From Ga0074130 sp964499485 (lineage in GTDB: Bacteria; Pseudomonadota; Gammaproteobacteria; Burkholderiales; Rhodocyclaceae): DNA of 38,217 nucleotides. The stretch spans positions 1 to 38,217 of the forward strand of contig CAZCLF010000022.1 of NCBI GenBank assembly GCA_964499485.1. The letters are read 5' to 3'. The stretch's first letter is position 1, and every line of letters starts with the position of its first letter. This document shows positions 8,679 through 15,328 of the stretch, piece after piece. Below the pieces are notes generated by a model that was not told the origin of the DNA, ran no database searches, and was given only the letters and a program-made list of their open reading frames with translations. Made by a program: the position numbers and the translations under genes.

Positions 8679-8848
8679 CAGACAAATGCTCCATGATCAG
8701 GATCAATCGACAACACCTCATGCAAGGCAATGTTCTTGCCACGGCTTTTGAGTAAAAAAGACTGGCCTAAGGCATTAAGCCAGTCATCGTAGCGCAAGAA
8801 CTTGAGGTTGCTATATAGGGTTGAGGTAGCAGAGCGGTTAGCTTGCAT
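8678..8848 (-). CDS. Small unknown protein (56 aa) in the carbohydrate operon
   Basis: I do not recognise this protein. It starts at ATG 8848 with a clear Shine-Dalgarno (GAGGGAG) about six bases upstream, 10 bp after the stop of the LIC12192-type gene. It ends with a TGA overlapping the ATG of the next gene (ATGA). This double fit to operon spacing is strong evidence that it is translated, although the same frame is open further upstream inside the neighbour. The sequence has an aromatic/basic core (LYSNLKFLRYDDWLNALGQS), then FLLKSRGKNIALHEVLSID. There is no signal peptide, Cys pair or membrane helix. It could be a small subunit or chaperone for a neighbouring enzyme. Confidence 0.65.
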   Translation of the reverse strand: MQANRSATSTLYSNLKFLRYDDWLNALGQSFLLKSRGKNIALHEVLSIDPDHGAFV

Positions 8849-8858
8849 ATTCACTCCC

Positions 8859-9293
8859 TCAGCCGGCAAAGACAGTGCCGCCTGCATAGGCAGCAAGATC
8901 TGTTGAGACTGGGCAGTCAGCGAGCGTCTGCTTAACGCGCCACATGTCATCCACGCGTGGAATTTCGGCTTCACTTCGCACGGCAAATCCCTCAAGCGCA
9001 AAATGCATTTCTTTGCCCGCCTTGACCACTCGCGTCAACGCATGCAGTCGAGCGACAGGATCGGCCGGCAATTGGAACAAACTATAGGGGACCAGCCCAT
9101 CGACACCGTCTAACTCATCGAGCAAGTGCTCGAGAATCAGATGGCTGTCGTTCATTGCATACTCGCTGGCGGAAAGTAGAAACTGCGCTCCGATACGCTG
9201 GCAGTAATCTCGGATAACAAGATTTTGCACTGCCTGTGGCACGCGCTCCCCAAGAAACTCGCGACTAAAAATGTAGCCGCGCAGCTTTTTCAT
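8859..9293 (-). CDS. Sporadic carbohydrate cluster protein, LIC12192-like family
   Basis: 144 aa. The conserved core GYIFSREFLGERVPQAVQN, then LVIRDYCQRIG, FLLSASEY and LVPYSLFQLP, matches what I know of the 'sporadic carbohydrate cluster protein, LIC12192 family' named from Leptospira O-antigen-type loci. The biochemical role is unknown. The alternation of R-x-P-Q, Asp and Ser residues on a short alpha/beta fold only hints at an enzyme or nucleotide-sugar-binding function. The frame extends upstream to 9323, but the ATG at 9293 has a good Shine-Dalgarno (GGAG, eight bases away) and places the conserved motif at the N-terminus. It lies between the 2OG oxygenase gene, its usual companion, and the 56-aa gene. 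Confidence 0.8.
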   Translation of the reverse strand: MKKLRGYIFSREFLGERVPQAVQNLVIRDYCQRIGAQFLLSASEYAMNDSHLILEHLLDELDGVDGLVPYSLFQLPADPVARLHALTRVVKAGKEMHFALEGFAVRSEAEIPRVDDMWRVKQTLADCPVSTDLAAYAGGTVFAG

Positions 9294-9375
9294 GTCGATG
9301 CTCCATGGCGTGTGGTGCGGCACTGATCCTGCTCACTGGCGATAAATCTGCGCATGCGTTGCGCTTGGATATTTC

Positions 9376-10173
9376 TCATTTGCCTGAACCCGGATATCGG
9401 TAATCCATGCCAAGCCGTGACGCAGCACGCAAAGTAATCGGTTCAAAAAACTCACCTAATTTTTTGTCGCCATATGGTGTGAAAACACTCTTAAAGCGAC
9501 AGTTCATCGACCAGCGAGTTTCTGACTCAGCATTTACGCGGTTACCGTGCGGCAGGGACTGATTGAACACCATGACCTGACCGTAGTCGATCTCTAGCCA
9601 CTTCACTTTGCTTTCAATGCTCTTGTACACCTCTTCGCTACTACTGCCTTGCAGACGAACAAAGTCGCGATCAAAAGGTGCGTATTCATTCGCTGGCAAA
9701 AGGTACATAGCCTTACTGCCATAGCAGTTCACTAGGGGCAGCCACACCACAACTTCATAAGGCGAATCGCCTGACCATGTGTCTGCATGGACTGGCAGCA
9801 AGGAGCTATCATCATCCGGAAACTGGATCGATAGGTTGACACGCAGCTGCATAGCCAGCTCATTGCCTACCAGTGCATCAAGATAAGTCCGTGCCAACGC
9901 GTAGTAATTCTGGCGTAGTTCTTCGGCAGCATTAATCCCACGAATCATCCGCAAGCGAAAATCATTGAGCTGGTGAACAGGCACCTGCTCGTGAATACGA
10001 TTGAGAAACTCTGCAGGTGGCAGGTCGGACTCTCGACCCAACGCCTCCTCTGCCAGCGCAACAAAGCTGTCACGAATCCAGTCAAGTGCCGCGCGATCCG
10101 CTACCGGGCGAATGACATAGCCCTGTTCGAGAAACTCGCGATTGAGGGCCTGATCTTCGACGGTCATGAACAT
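9376..10173 (-). CDS. 2OG-Fe(II) oxygenase of the sporadic carbohydrate cluster type
   Basis: 265 aa cytoplasmic protein. The iron facial triad is readable: His129-x-Asp131 in LPVHADTWSGD and the distal His209 in NQSLPHGNRV, with Arg220 eleven residues on as the likely 2-oxoglutarate carboxylate anchor. The spacing fits phytanoyl-CoA-dioxygenase-like enzymes and the 2OG-Fe(II) oxygenases repeatedly found beside LIC12192-type proteins. Expected chemistry is hydroxylation, desaturation or oxidative ring change of a sugar-derived substrate, coupled to 2-oxoglutarate decarboxylation. It begins four bases after the transketolase C-subunit stop, in a GGGGTAACCCC context. Either Met1 or Met3 could be the start. 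The following gene is 82 bp downstream, the largest gap in this half of the operon. Confidence 0.85.
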   Translation of the reverse strand: MFMTVEDQALNREFLEQGYVIRPVADRAALDWIRDSFVALAEEALGRESDLPPAEFLNRIHEQVPVHQLNDFRLRMIRGINAAEELRQNYYALARTYLDALVGNELAMQLRVNLSIQFPDDDSSLLPVHADTWSGDSPYEVVVWLPLVNCYGSKAMYLLPANEYAPFDRDFVRLQGSSSEEVYKSIESKVKWLEIDYGQVMVFNQSLPHGNRVNAESETRWSMNCRFKSVFTPYGDKKLGEFFEPITLRAASRLGMDYRYPGSGK

Positions 10174-10177
10174 GGGG

Positions 10178-11083
10178 TTACCCCATCAAGGATTTGATAC
10201 GTTTGGCGATCGACGGCACATCTAGTCCGTAGTGTTCGCGCATACCGTTCTGGTTACGAACAACATGCACAAACTCATCCGGTAGCGCCATCAAATTGAG
10301 TTGCCACTCTGCGCTGTGTGTCGCACGCCATTGGGCGATACGCGTCCCCAGCCCACCACTACTGTAGTGCTCCTCGACGACCAAGACGTTAGCGCAGCCA
10401 GCGACAGCAGCATTCACACCCACCATGTCGAGTGGCGCAATTTGTGGCACGGAAATCACACGCACACTCCCTTGAAACTGCTGAGCAGCGGCCAACACTT
10501 CGGCCAGGATTGGACCATGCACGACGACGGCAACGTCTTTGCCTTCACTCATCACAATCGGACGCGACACATCGGCTGGCGGCGTGGCGTGAAGCGTTGG
10601 CTCGCCGCGCTTGGCCAGCCTTACATAGCAGGGCGTGTCAGCAGTCAGGCAGACCTGCGCCGCAGCACGCGCCTCGGCAGGATCGGCGGGAGAAAACACA
10701 CGCAGATTAGGCAAGGTCTGCGCCAGCGCAAGATCCTCAATTGAGTAGTGCGTCATACCTTGCGGTGCGTAAGTCAGACCTGAGCCAATGCCGATCAATG
10801 TTACCGGCAGCTCCTGATAGCAGATGTCATTACGGACTTGCTCAAAGCTGCGATACAACACAAAAGGAACAATGTTGTAGACGAATACCTTGAAGCCCGC
10901 CATGGCCATACCGGCGGCATGGGACAACATGTTTTGCTCGGCCACACCAAGGTTCAGGAAGCGATCGGGACGCTGCTTCGAAAAATCATCGAATACTCCC
11001 AAGCCTGCATCACCGCTGATGATGAAGATGTCATCACGATTCTTCAGCTCGGCAATGATGGTGTCGCAAAATGTATTTCTCAT
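10178..11083 (-). CDS. Transketolase-like C-terminal (pyrimidine-binding) subunit
   Basis: 301 aa corresponding to the Pyr plus C-terminal domains of transketolase. Landmarks are SGDAGLGVFDDF near the N-terminus, the catalytic glutamate Glu49 in NLGVAEQNM, and a C-terminal domain with VVVEEHYSSGGLG. It must pair with the N-terminal subunit encoded immediately upstream, which it overlaps by 4 bp (ATGA, 11080-11083), to form the ThDP site at the interface. Such split transketolases are common in secondary carbohydrate loci. There they are thought to transfer a two-carbon ketol unit onto an unusual acceptor rather than serve the pentose phosphate pathway. The split is a genuine two-gene form: both halves are full length with their own starts, so a frameshift is unlikely. 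Confidence 0.9.
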   Translation of the reverse strand: MRNTFCDTIIAELKNRDDIFIISGDAGLGVFDDFSKQRPDRFLNLGVAEQNMLSHAAGMAMAGFKVFVYNIVPFVLYRSFEQVRNDICYQELPVTLIGIGSGLTYAPQGMTHYSIEDLALAQTLPNLRVFSPADPAEARAAAQVCLTADTPCYVRLAKRGEPTLHATPPADVSRPIVMSEGKDVAVVVHGPILAEVLAAAQQFQGSVRVISVPQIAPLDMVGVNAAVAGCANVLVVEEHYSSGGLGTRIAQWRATHSAEWQLNLMALPDEFVHVVRNQNGMREHYGLDVPSIAKRIKSLMG

Positions 11084-11901
11084 ACCAGTTCCTCCAGCGC
11101 CTGCTGGCGGAATTCGTCAGTCACGATGTAGTAGTGCCAGACCAGTTGGTCTTCCATGAAGCTCACACCCTTGCCCTTGGTAGTGCGGCCAATAATGAAG
11201 CGTGGCAAGCCGCGACGCGGCGCAGTGATTGCCTCAAGCAAGGCCGCATGGTCATGCCCATCGACCTCCTTCACATCCCAACCGAATGCATCAACCTTGG
11301 CGGCGACAGGCTCCATTGAGCAAATTTCGGATGGACGACCGTAACCCTGCAAGTCATTTCGGTCGAGCAACACAGTAAAGTTATCTAGGCCGAGCTTGGA
11401 GGCGAACAACAAACCCTCCCAGATCGAACCCTCTTGCAATTCACCATCGCCGATGACCACATAGACCTTGCGATCAACGCCCTGAAGCTTGAAGGCATGC
11501 GCCAATCCAAGACCGACATTGAAGCCGTGACCAAGTGAGCCCGCTGAGACCTCAACGCCCTTCACGGAGAAACGGTCAAGGTGACCGGGCAACGTACCCT
11601 TGTCCTGACAGTACAGATCCATCAACACTGGGTCGATGATTCCCTTGGCGGCCAATGTGCCGTACAGAGACATCGCGCCATGCCCCTTGCTCAGGATGAA
11701 GATATCGCGTGAGTCCCAGTCATCAAGACGCAGCACCGCGCCATACAGGACGCCAAGAAAGTCTGTGCAAGATAGTGCGGTCCCAACATGTGGCCCCTTG
11801 GACTTCCAGGCCATATGAATGATGTTGCGCCGCGCTTGTAGCGCCAATGCGCGGGTGGTGGCGAGGGTTTCAGATGAAATTGACATGAGGCACAGGGGCA
11901 T
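11080..11901 (-). CDS. Transketolase-like N-terminal (ThDP diphosphate-binding) subunit
   Basis: 273 aa. The ThDP/Mg signature GDGELQEGSIWEG starts at residue 151 and ends with the metal-binding Asn182 (LDRNDLQGYG). The conserved SKGHGAMSLY and GSLGHGFNVGLG segments of transketolase N-subunits are also present. With the C-subunit encoded next it should form a ThDP-dependent ketol transferase. Two ATG starts are possible: 11901, overlapping the radical SAM gene by 32 bp, and 11886, overlapping by 17 bp and giving MSISSET as N-terminus. Neither has a clear Shine-Dalgarno, so translation is probably coupled to the preceding gene. Its position inside the carbohydrate operon argues for a biosynthetic acceptor, with a branched or lengthened sugar as product. 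Confidence 0.9.
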   Translation of the reverse strand: MPLCLMSISSETLATTRALALQARRNIIHMAWKSKGPHVGTALSCTDFLGVLYGAVLRLDDWDSRDIFILSKGHGAMSLYGTLAAKGIIDPVLMDLYCQDKGTLPGHLDRFSVKGVEVSAGSLGHGFNVGLGLAHAFKLQGVDRKVYVVIGDGELQEGSIWEGLLFASKLGLDNFTVLLDRNDLQGYGRPSEICSMEPVAAKVDAFGWDVKEVDGHDHAALLEAITAPRRGLPRFIIGRTTKGKGVSFMEDQLVWHYYIVTDEFRQQALEELV

Positions 11902-12979
11902 CAGTTAAGCGGTTCAGATAGCGATTGACTTCATCCATGCGGCAGTTCAACCGGCACTCTTTAATATCCAAATCCTTTTTGACATACTCATAGTTGAGGC
12001 GGCGTTTTTCGCCTTCCCAAATAGCTTGGAAGCTCTGCTCGTTAAGGTTGCCTAGGTTAAAGCGATCATCCAGCAAGTACGCGCTGCAGCTATACAGCGA
12101 ACCATCGGCCATCACGTAGGCCCAGAGGAAAGGCGTTGCCTGACACTTCTCGTAACGCTCGCCACTGCCATGAAGTGCATCTAAAGTTTTCTTCATGGTG
12201 TTCTCTCGGAACACCACATTGAAATTTTCGGTATTAAGGGCGTCGAGTTGCTGACGAAGCTTGAGATAGGGGGAGTAGTCAATCCCCTCGTACAAGTGAG
12301 TTTCGCTAAACATGTGCTGCGAGTAGGGCTTGATGACCAAATAGTCGAGACCGATTACGTCGCGACAAATCAAAGCCAGCTCAACCATCTCATCTGCATT
12401 TTCAGGCAAGAGCAGACATTGCGCGCCGATAACAACATCGCATTGCTTTGCCTTGCGCACCTCAACGGCACGCGTCAGATTCTTGATTACACGCTCAAAA
12501 TCGCTCGCCTTGGTTTGATGAACTTTTGCATAGGTTTCTGCTGTGCCCGCATTCAGGGAAACCTTGATCCACGAGACCAAAGGTAGTGCCTCATAAAAGG
12601 CATCATTCATCACGGTACCGTTGGTGGTGAAGGCCACATCGATTCCCGCAGCCTTGGTGTCACGAATAATTCTGGCGATTTGCTTATGCAGGAGCGGCTC
12701 ACCCTCCCCCGCATACATGATGCTCTTGACGCCTTTTGCGCCCATCTCGACCAAGCGTGCCTGAAGGATATCTGGATCCAGCATCACCGACTTGTAGCCA
12801 ATGTAATCGACAGCACAGAAGGTACAACGGTGGTTACAGGCACCTACCGGAGAAACTTCCATGTAAAGCGGGTAAACCGACTTGGCGGCCTCCCAGGTGT
12901 TCCAACCCTCCATGACCTGAACCACCCGCTTCGGGTGATAGATCAGCTTGTGGCTGTCAATAGCGTAGGCGTCAGACAT
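11870..12979 (-). CDS. Radical SAM protein with SPASM/twitch-like C-terminus (1)
   Basis: 369 aa. The [4Fe-4S]-SAM motif CNHRCTFC lies at residues 48-55 after PLYMEVSPVGA. GEGEPLLH is the SAM-binding GGEP-like motif. Four further cysteines (279, 298 in SLYSCSAY, 342 and 346 in ECRLNC) suggest an auxiliary SPASM- or twitch-type cluster. Such enzymes perform radical epimerisation, dehydrogenation or carbon-carbon chemistry; several act on sugars or aminoglycosides. The substrate here is presumably the cluster's sugar or a linked amino acid, which is inference. It is preceded by a 162-bp gap with no gene, so an internal promoter is possible, and it overlaps the transketolase N-subunit gene downstream. 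It shares only motif-level similarity with the other radical SAM protein at 14.1-15.3 kb. Confidence 0.87.
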   Translation of the reverse strand: MSDAYAIDSHKLIYHPKRVVQVMEGWNTWEAAKSVYPLYMEVSPVGACNHRCTFCAVDYIGYKSVMLDPDILQARLVEMGAKGVKSIMYAGEGEPLLHKQIARIIRDTKAAGIDVAFTTNGTVMNDAFYEALPLVSWIKVSLNAGTAETYAKVHQTKASDFERVIKNLTRAVEVRKAKQCDVVIGAQCLLLPENADEMVELALICRDVIGLDYLVIKPYSQHMFSETHLYEGIDYSPYLKLRQQLDALNTENFNVVFRENTMKKTLDALHGSGERYEKCQATPFLWAYVMADGSLYSCSAYLLDDRFNLGNLNEQSFQAIWEGEKRRLNYEYVKKDLDIKECRLNCRMDEVNRYLNRLTDAPVPHVNFI

Positions 12980-13141
12980 GTATGGCTTTCAGAGCAACAA
13001 ATTATGCTGAAAATAGCAGATCACCCATTAACGGCAGGAGGGAACAAAAGCTAAACCTGTTGCCAATTCGGAAGACCATAAGAAAGAGCCTAAGCAGTAC
13101 CTACCCTATCGCCAGGAAAGCGTCCGCTCGAAGATAACTTC

Positions 13142-14098
13142 TCAGGCACCTAAAAACGCATTTATATGTGTAAGCACGTTCGCTTGAGAAATGGTGTCTA
13201 TACAACATTGAGTACGTTTGCACACAGCCGCTGAGAAGTCGCACTCACACCCCGCCTCGGGCTGAAGCTTTACCAATTGAGGACTTGCACTCACCTCAGA
13301 AGCTAGCGTTGGGCCGAATAGTGAAACAACCTTCTTACCCAGCGCGAGCGCAAGGTGCAAACCCAGCGAGTCATTGGTTACCAGAACACGGCAGGTATTA
13401 ATCCACTCGATATAAGTTTCGATATTGCTCTCGCCTTGCTGCCAAGAAACCGAGCGCCCTTCAGACTGCAGTGCATCGTGCAGGCTATGCCAATTGGATT
13501 CTGGCCAGCGCTTGAGTGGATAGCGGATACCTACAAGATGATTCAGACCAACGTCATTAATCTCTTGAGATGTGGGTTGATAACCGAGAATGTAGTTTTG
13601 TCCTGCGTAGACCTCGCCGAGCATTTCATAGAGCATGGCTGACCAGCTCTTGGCCTGCTGCCGCTTGAAATCAGGATCTTTGCCCATGATGATCGCTTCA
13701 TCCGCGTGATCATAGGCTTGAGCGCTCCGCGTTTGAGGGTCGAAGCGAAAGCCATAGCGTCGCCAGGCGGGTATCTTGTCAGCGACAACGCAGATGCCCG
13801 GTTCTTTTTCAAAGTTCACAACAATATCGAACCACTCCGCCATCAGCTGGTACGGCGTAAATGGGTTCACGGTCAGAATGCGATCAATGTAGGGATTGCC
13901 ATTCAGTAGCGCCAGGCTTTTCTTGTCGGTCAGCCAGGTTACGGCGTGGGTTTCCGGGGGAAAGAGATGCAAGATCACCGTGGTGCGCAGGACATCCCCC
14001 AAGCTGACAGCCCCAGTGGTGTACTGATCCAGCGTCTCGCTATACCCCGTCTTGATGATGAGAACCTGCTTGCGGCCCTCTTGAACGCCGACAGACAT
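13142..14098 (-). CDS. Glycosyltransferase, GT9/heptosyltransferase-like
   Basis: 318 aa. The fold pattern is GT-B. The N-terminal half has QVLIIKTGYSETL and SLGDVLRTTVILHLF, resembling the GDxxxxTP loop of LPS heptosyltransferases. The C-terminal half has CRVLVTNDSLGLHLALALG and KKVVSLFGPT, the donor-site block of GT9. Family members add ADP-heptose or related sugars to lipid A cores, but protein-directed relatives exist. A cluster of five cysteines near the C-terminus (CECDFSAAVCKRTQCC) is unusual for the family and could bind a metal or form part of a surface loop. The start at 14098 is supported by AAAGGA six bases upstream and lies 10 bp after the preceding stop; the frame is open a little further, to 14131. 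Confidence 0.8.
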   Translation of the reverse strand: MSVGVQEGRKQVLIIKTGYSETLDQYTTGAVSLGDVLRTTVILHLFPPETHAVTWLTDKKSLALLNGNPYIDRILTVNPFTPYQLMAEWFDIVVNFEKEPGICVVADKIPAWRRYGFRFDPQTRSAQAYDHADEAIIMGKDPDFKRQQAKSWSAMLYEMLGEVYAGQNYILGYQPTSQEINDVGLNHLVGIRYPLKRWPESNWHSLHDALQSEGRSVSWQQGESNIETYIEWINTCRVLVTNDSLGLHLALALGKKVVSLFGPTLASEVSASPQLVKLQPEAGCECDFSAAVCKRTQCCIDTISQANVLTHINAFLGA

Positions 14099-14108
14099 CA
14101 ATTTCCTT

Positions 14109-15263
14109 TCAGTTAGCCGTATCCATCGCAATCAGCCACGGCTGCTTTCGCTCATCCGGAGATAGCTGATCTAATAGATGCTGCGGCATCTGAATATTGC
14201 GAATTTCGACCGAGGTGTGAGCAACCCCTTGATCGTAGTAGCTTTGGAAGCGATTGTTTTTGATCTTGGTATCGCAGCCGATACATCGACCGTATTCGCT
14301 ACAGGGGCGGAATACAGTCAAGTCAGTCATCCGAAACTCGGGATCGAGGATGTGACCAATAGGGCGTAGTTCGCGGGCACCAAAAAGCTTATCAATGGTG
14401 TCTGCAAATCTGAAGCCCGCTGCTTCGAGCGCATAAAACTGTGCAACCGGGCCGCCATGCGTCCAGGTTTCATACAGGTAGTAATGACAGCCCCAGACAA
14501 ACCCCAGCGGATCAATCAGCAACTCACTGGTTCGGCATTCGCATGACAGCGTCTGTTCGGAGAAACCGCGCGCGATCAGATCCGTCGAATAGGGATAAAG
14601 ATAGTGACCATGCAGAAGATCGCCATCCACGCCGAGAAACTCCTTCGACTCAAAGGGCACTCGCCCCTTGAAAATTGCCTCCATCTCTGGGGTCACGACA
14701 TTGCTGGGATGCGCCACCATGTAGATGCCAACATCACTTTGGGCTTTATCCGGGGATACGCGGAAACCATGATTTGACAGCGCCTCACACCGATTGACCA
14801 GCTCCTCGAAACCATTACCCCACACGCGGTTCATCTCGTCTGCATGCCAACTGACCCGAATCGAAGGGTAAGGAGCATCACGTTGCAGCTTGGCCTGTTG
14901 ACCGTTGAGGTTACGGGCCAAGGTATCTGGCTTCATGGGGAAGTTAGTGAGCAGGTCAACGTAATGCGGCACCCCCTCAAGCACCAGCCCTACCCCTTTA
15001 CCACCCCAATACAACATCGGCTCGCCACCTTGCAGGGTGATTGGCAAATCTGGAGAAAAAGGAATACGCGACAAACCCTCAATCCATTGCTCGGGTGTCA
15101 TGGTGTGACGCTCGGTCTTGACCGGGATCGGGAATAAAGTCTCGCGATGCCCCGCTTGCAAGGGATCATTGATGCAATACGAGCACTTGAGATTGCACTC
15201 AAGCGTCAGGAATACGCCGATATAATTCAGCGAGGCTGGCATATCCAACATCGGCAACTTCAT
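14109..15263 (-). CDS. Radical SAM protein with SPASM-like C-terminus (2)
   Basis: 384 aa, first gene of the minus-strand operon. The cluster motif is CNLKCSYC at residues 23-30, followed by LQGGEPMLYWGGKG, the SAM-binding GGEP. Six additional cysteines (241, 243, 259, 321, 327, 330) lie in CECRTSELLIDPLGFVWGC and CSEYGRCIGC, a pattern consistent with one or two auxiliary Fe-S clusters. The start ATG at 15263 has a purine-rich AAGGGTGG upstream. It faces the SEC-C/GT41 gene across 65 bp, so divergent promoters should lie in 15264-15328, although no textbook -35/-10 pair was identified. A role in sugar or peptide modification is inferred only from family and context. Confidence 0.87.
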   Translation of the reverse strand: MKLPMLDMPASLNYIGVFLTLECNLKCSYCINDPLQAGHRETLFPIPVKTERHTMTPEQWIEGLSRIPFSPDLPITLQGGEPMLYWGGKGVGLVLEGVPHYVDLLTNFPMKPDTLARNLNGQQAKLQRDAPYPSIRVSWHADEMNRVWGNGFEELVNRCEALSNHGFRVSPDKAQSDVGIYMVAHPSNVVTPEMEAIFKGRVPFESKEFLGVDGDLLHGHYLYPYSTDLIARGFSEQTLSCECRTSELLIDPLGFVWGCHYYLYETWTHGGPVAQFYALEAAGFRFADTIDKLFGARELRPIGHILDPEFRMTDLTVFRPCSEYGRCIGCDTKIKNNRFQSYYDQGVAHTSVEIRNIQMPQHLLDQLSPDERKQPWLIAMDTAN

Positions 15264-15328
15264 TTTTCGCCACCCTTACCGTAGATCAATAGATTCACCA
15301 TTAACGACACACACCAAAGGTTCCTTGA

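Noticed and set aside
10301..10744. 147-codon plus-strand ORF across the transketolase C-subunit
   Set aside because: Antisense to a clearly conserved enzyme, with His/Thr/Arg-rich shadow composition.
10178..11901. Transketolase split into two genes as a frameshifted pseudogene
   Set aside because: Both halves have complete domains, intact catalytic residues and an ATGA overlap typical of genuine two-subunit transketolases.
1..15300. Recently inserted island bounded by a tRNA, integrase or IS elements
   Set aside because: No integrase, transposase, tRNA or flanking direct repeat was seen at either end of the glycosylation cluster within the window.
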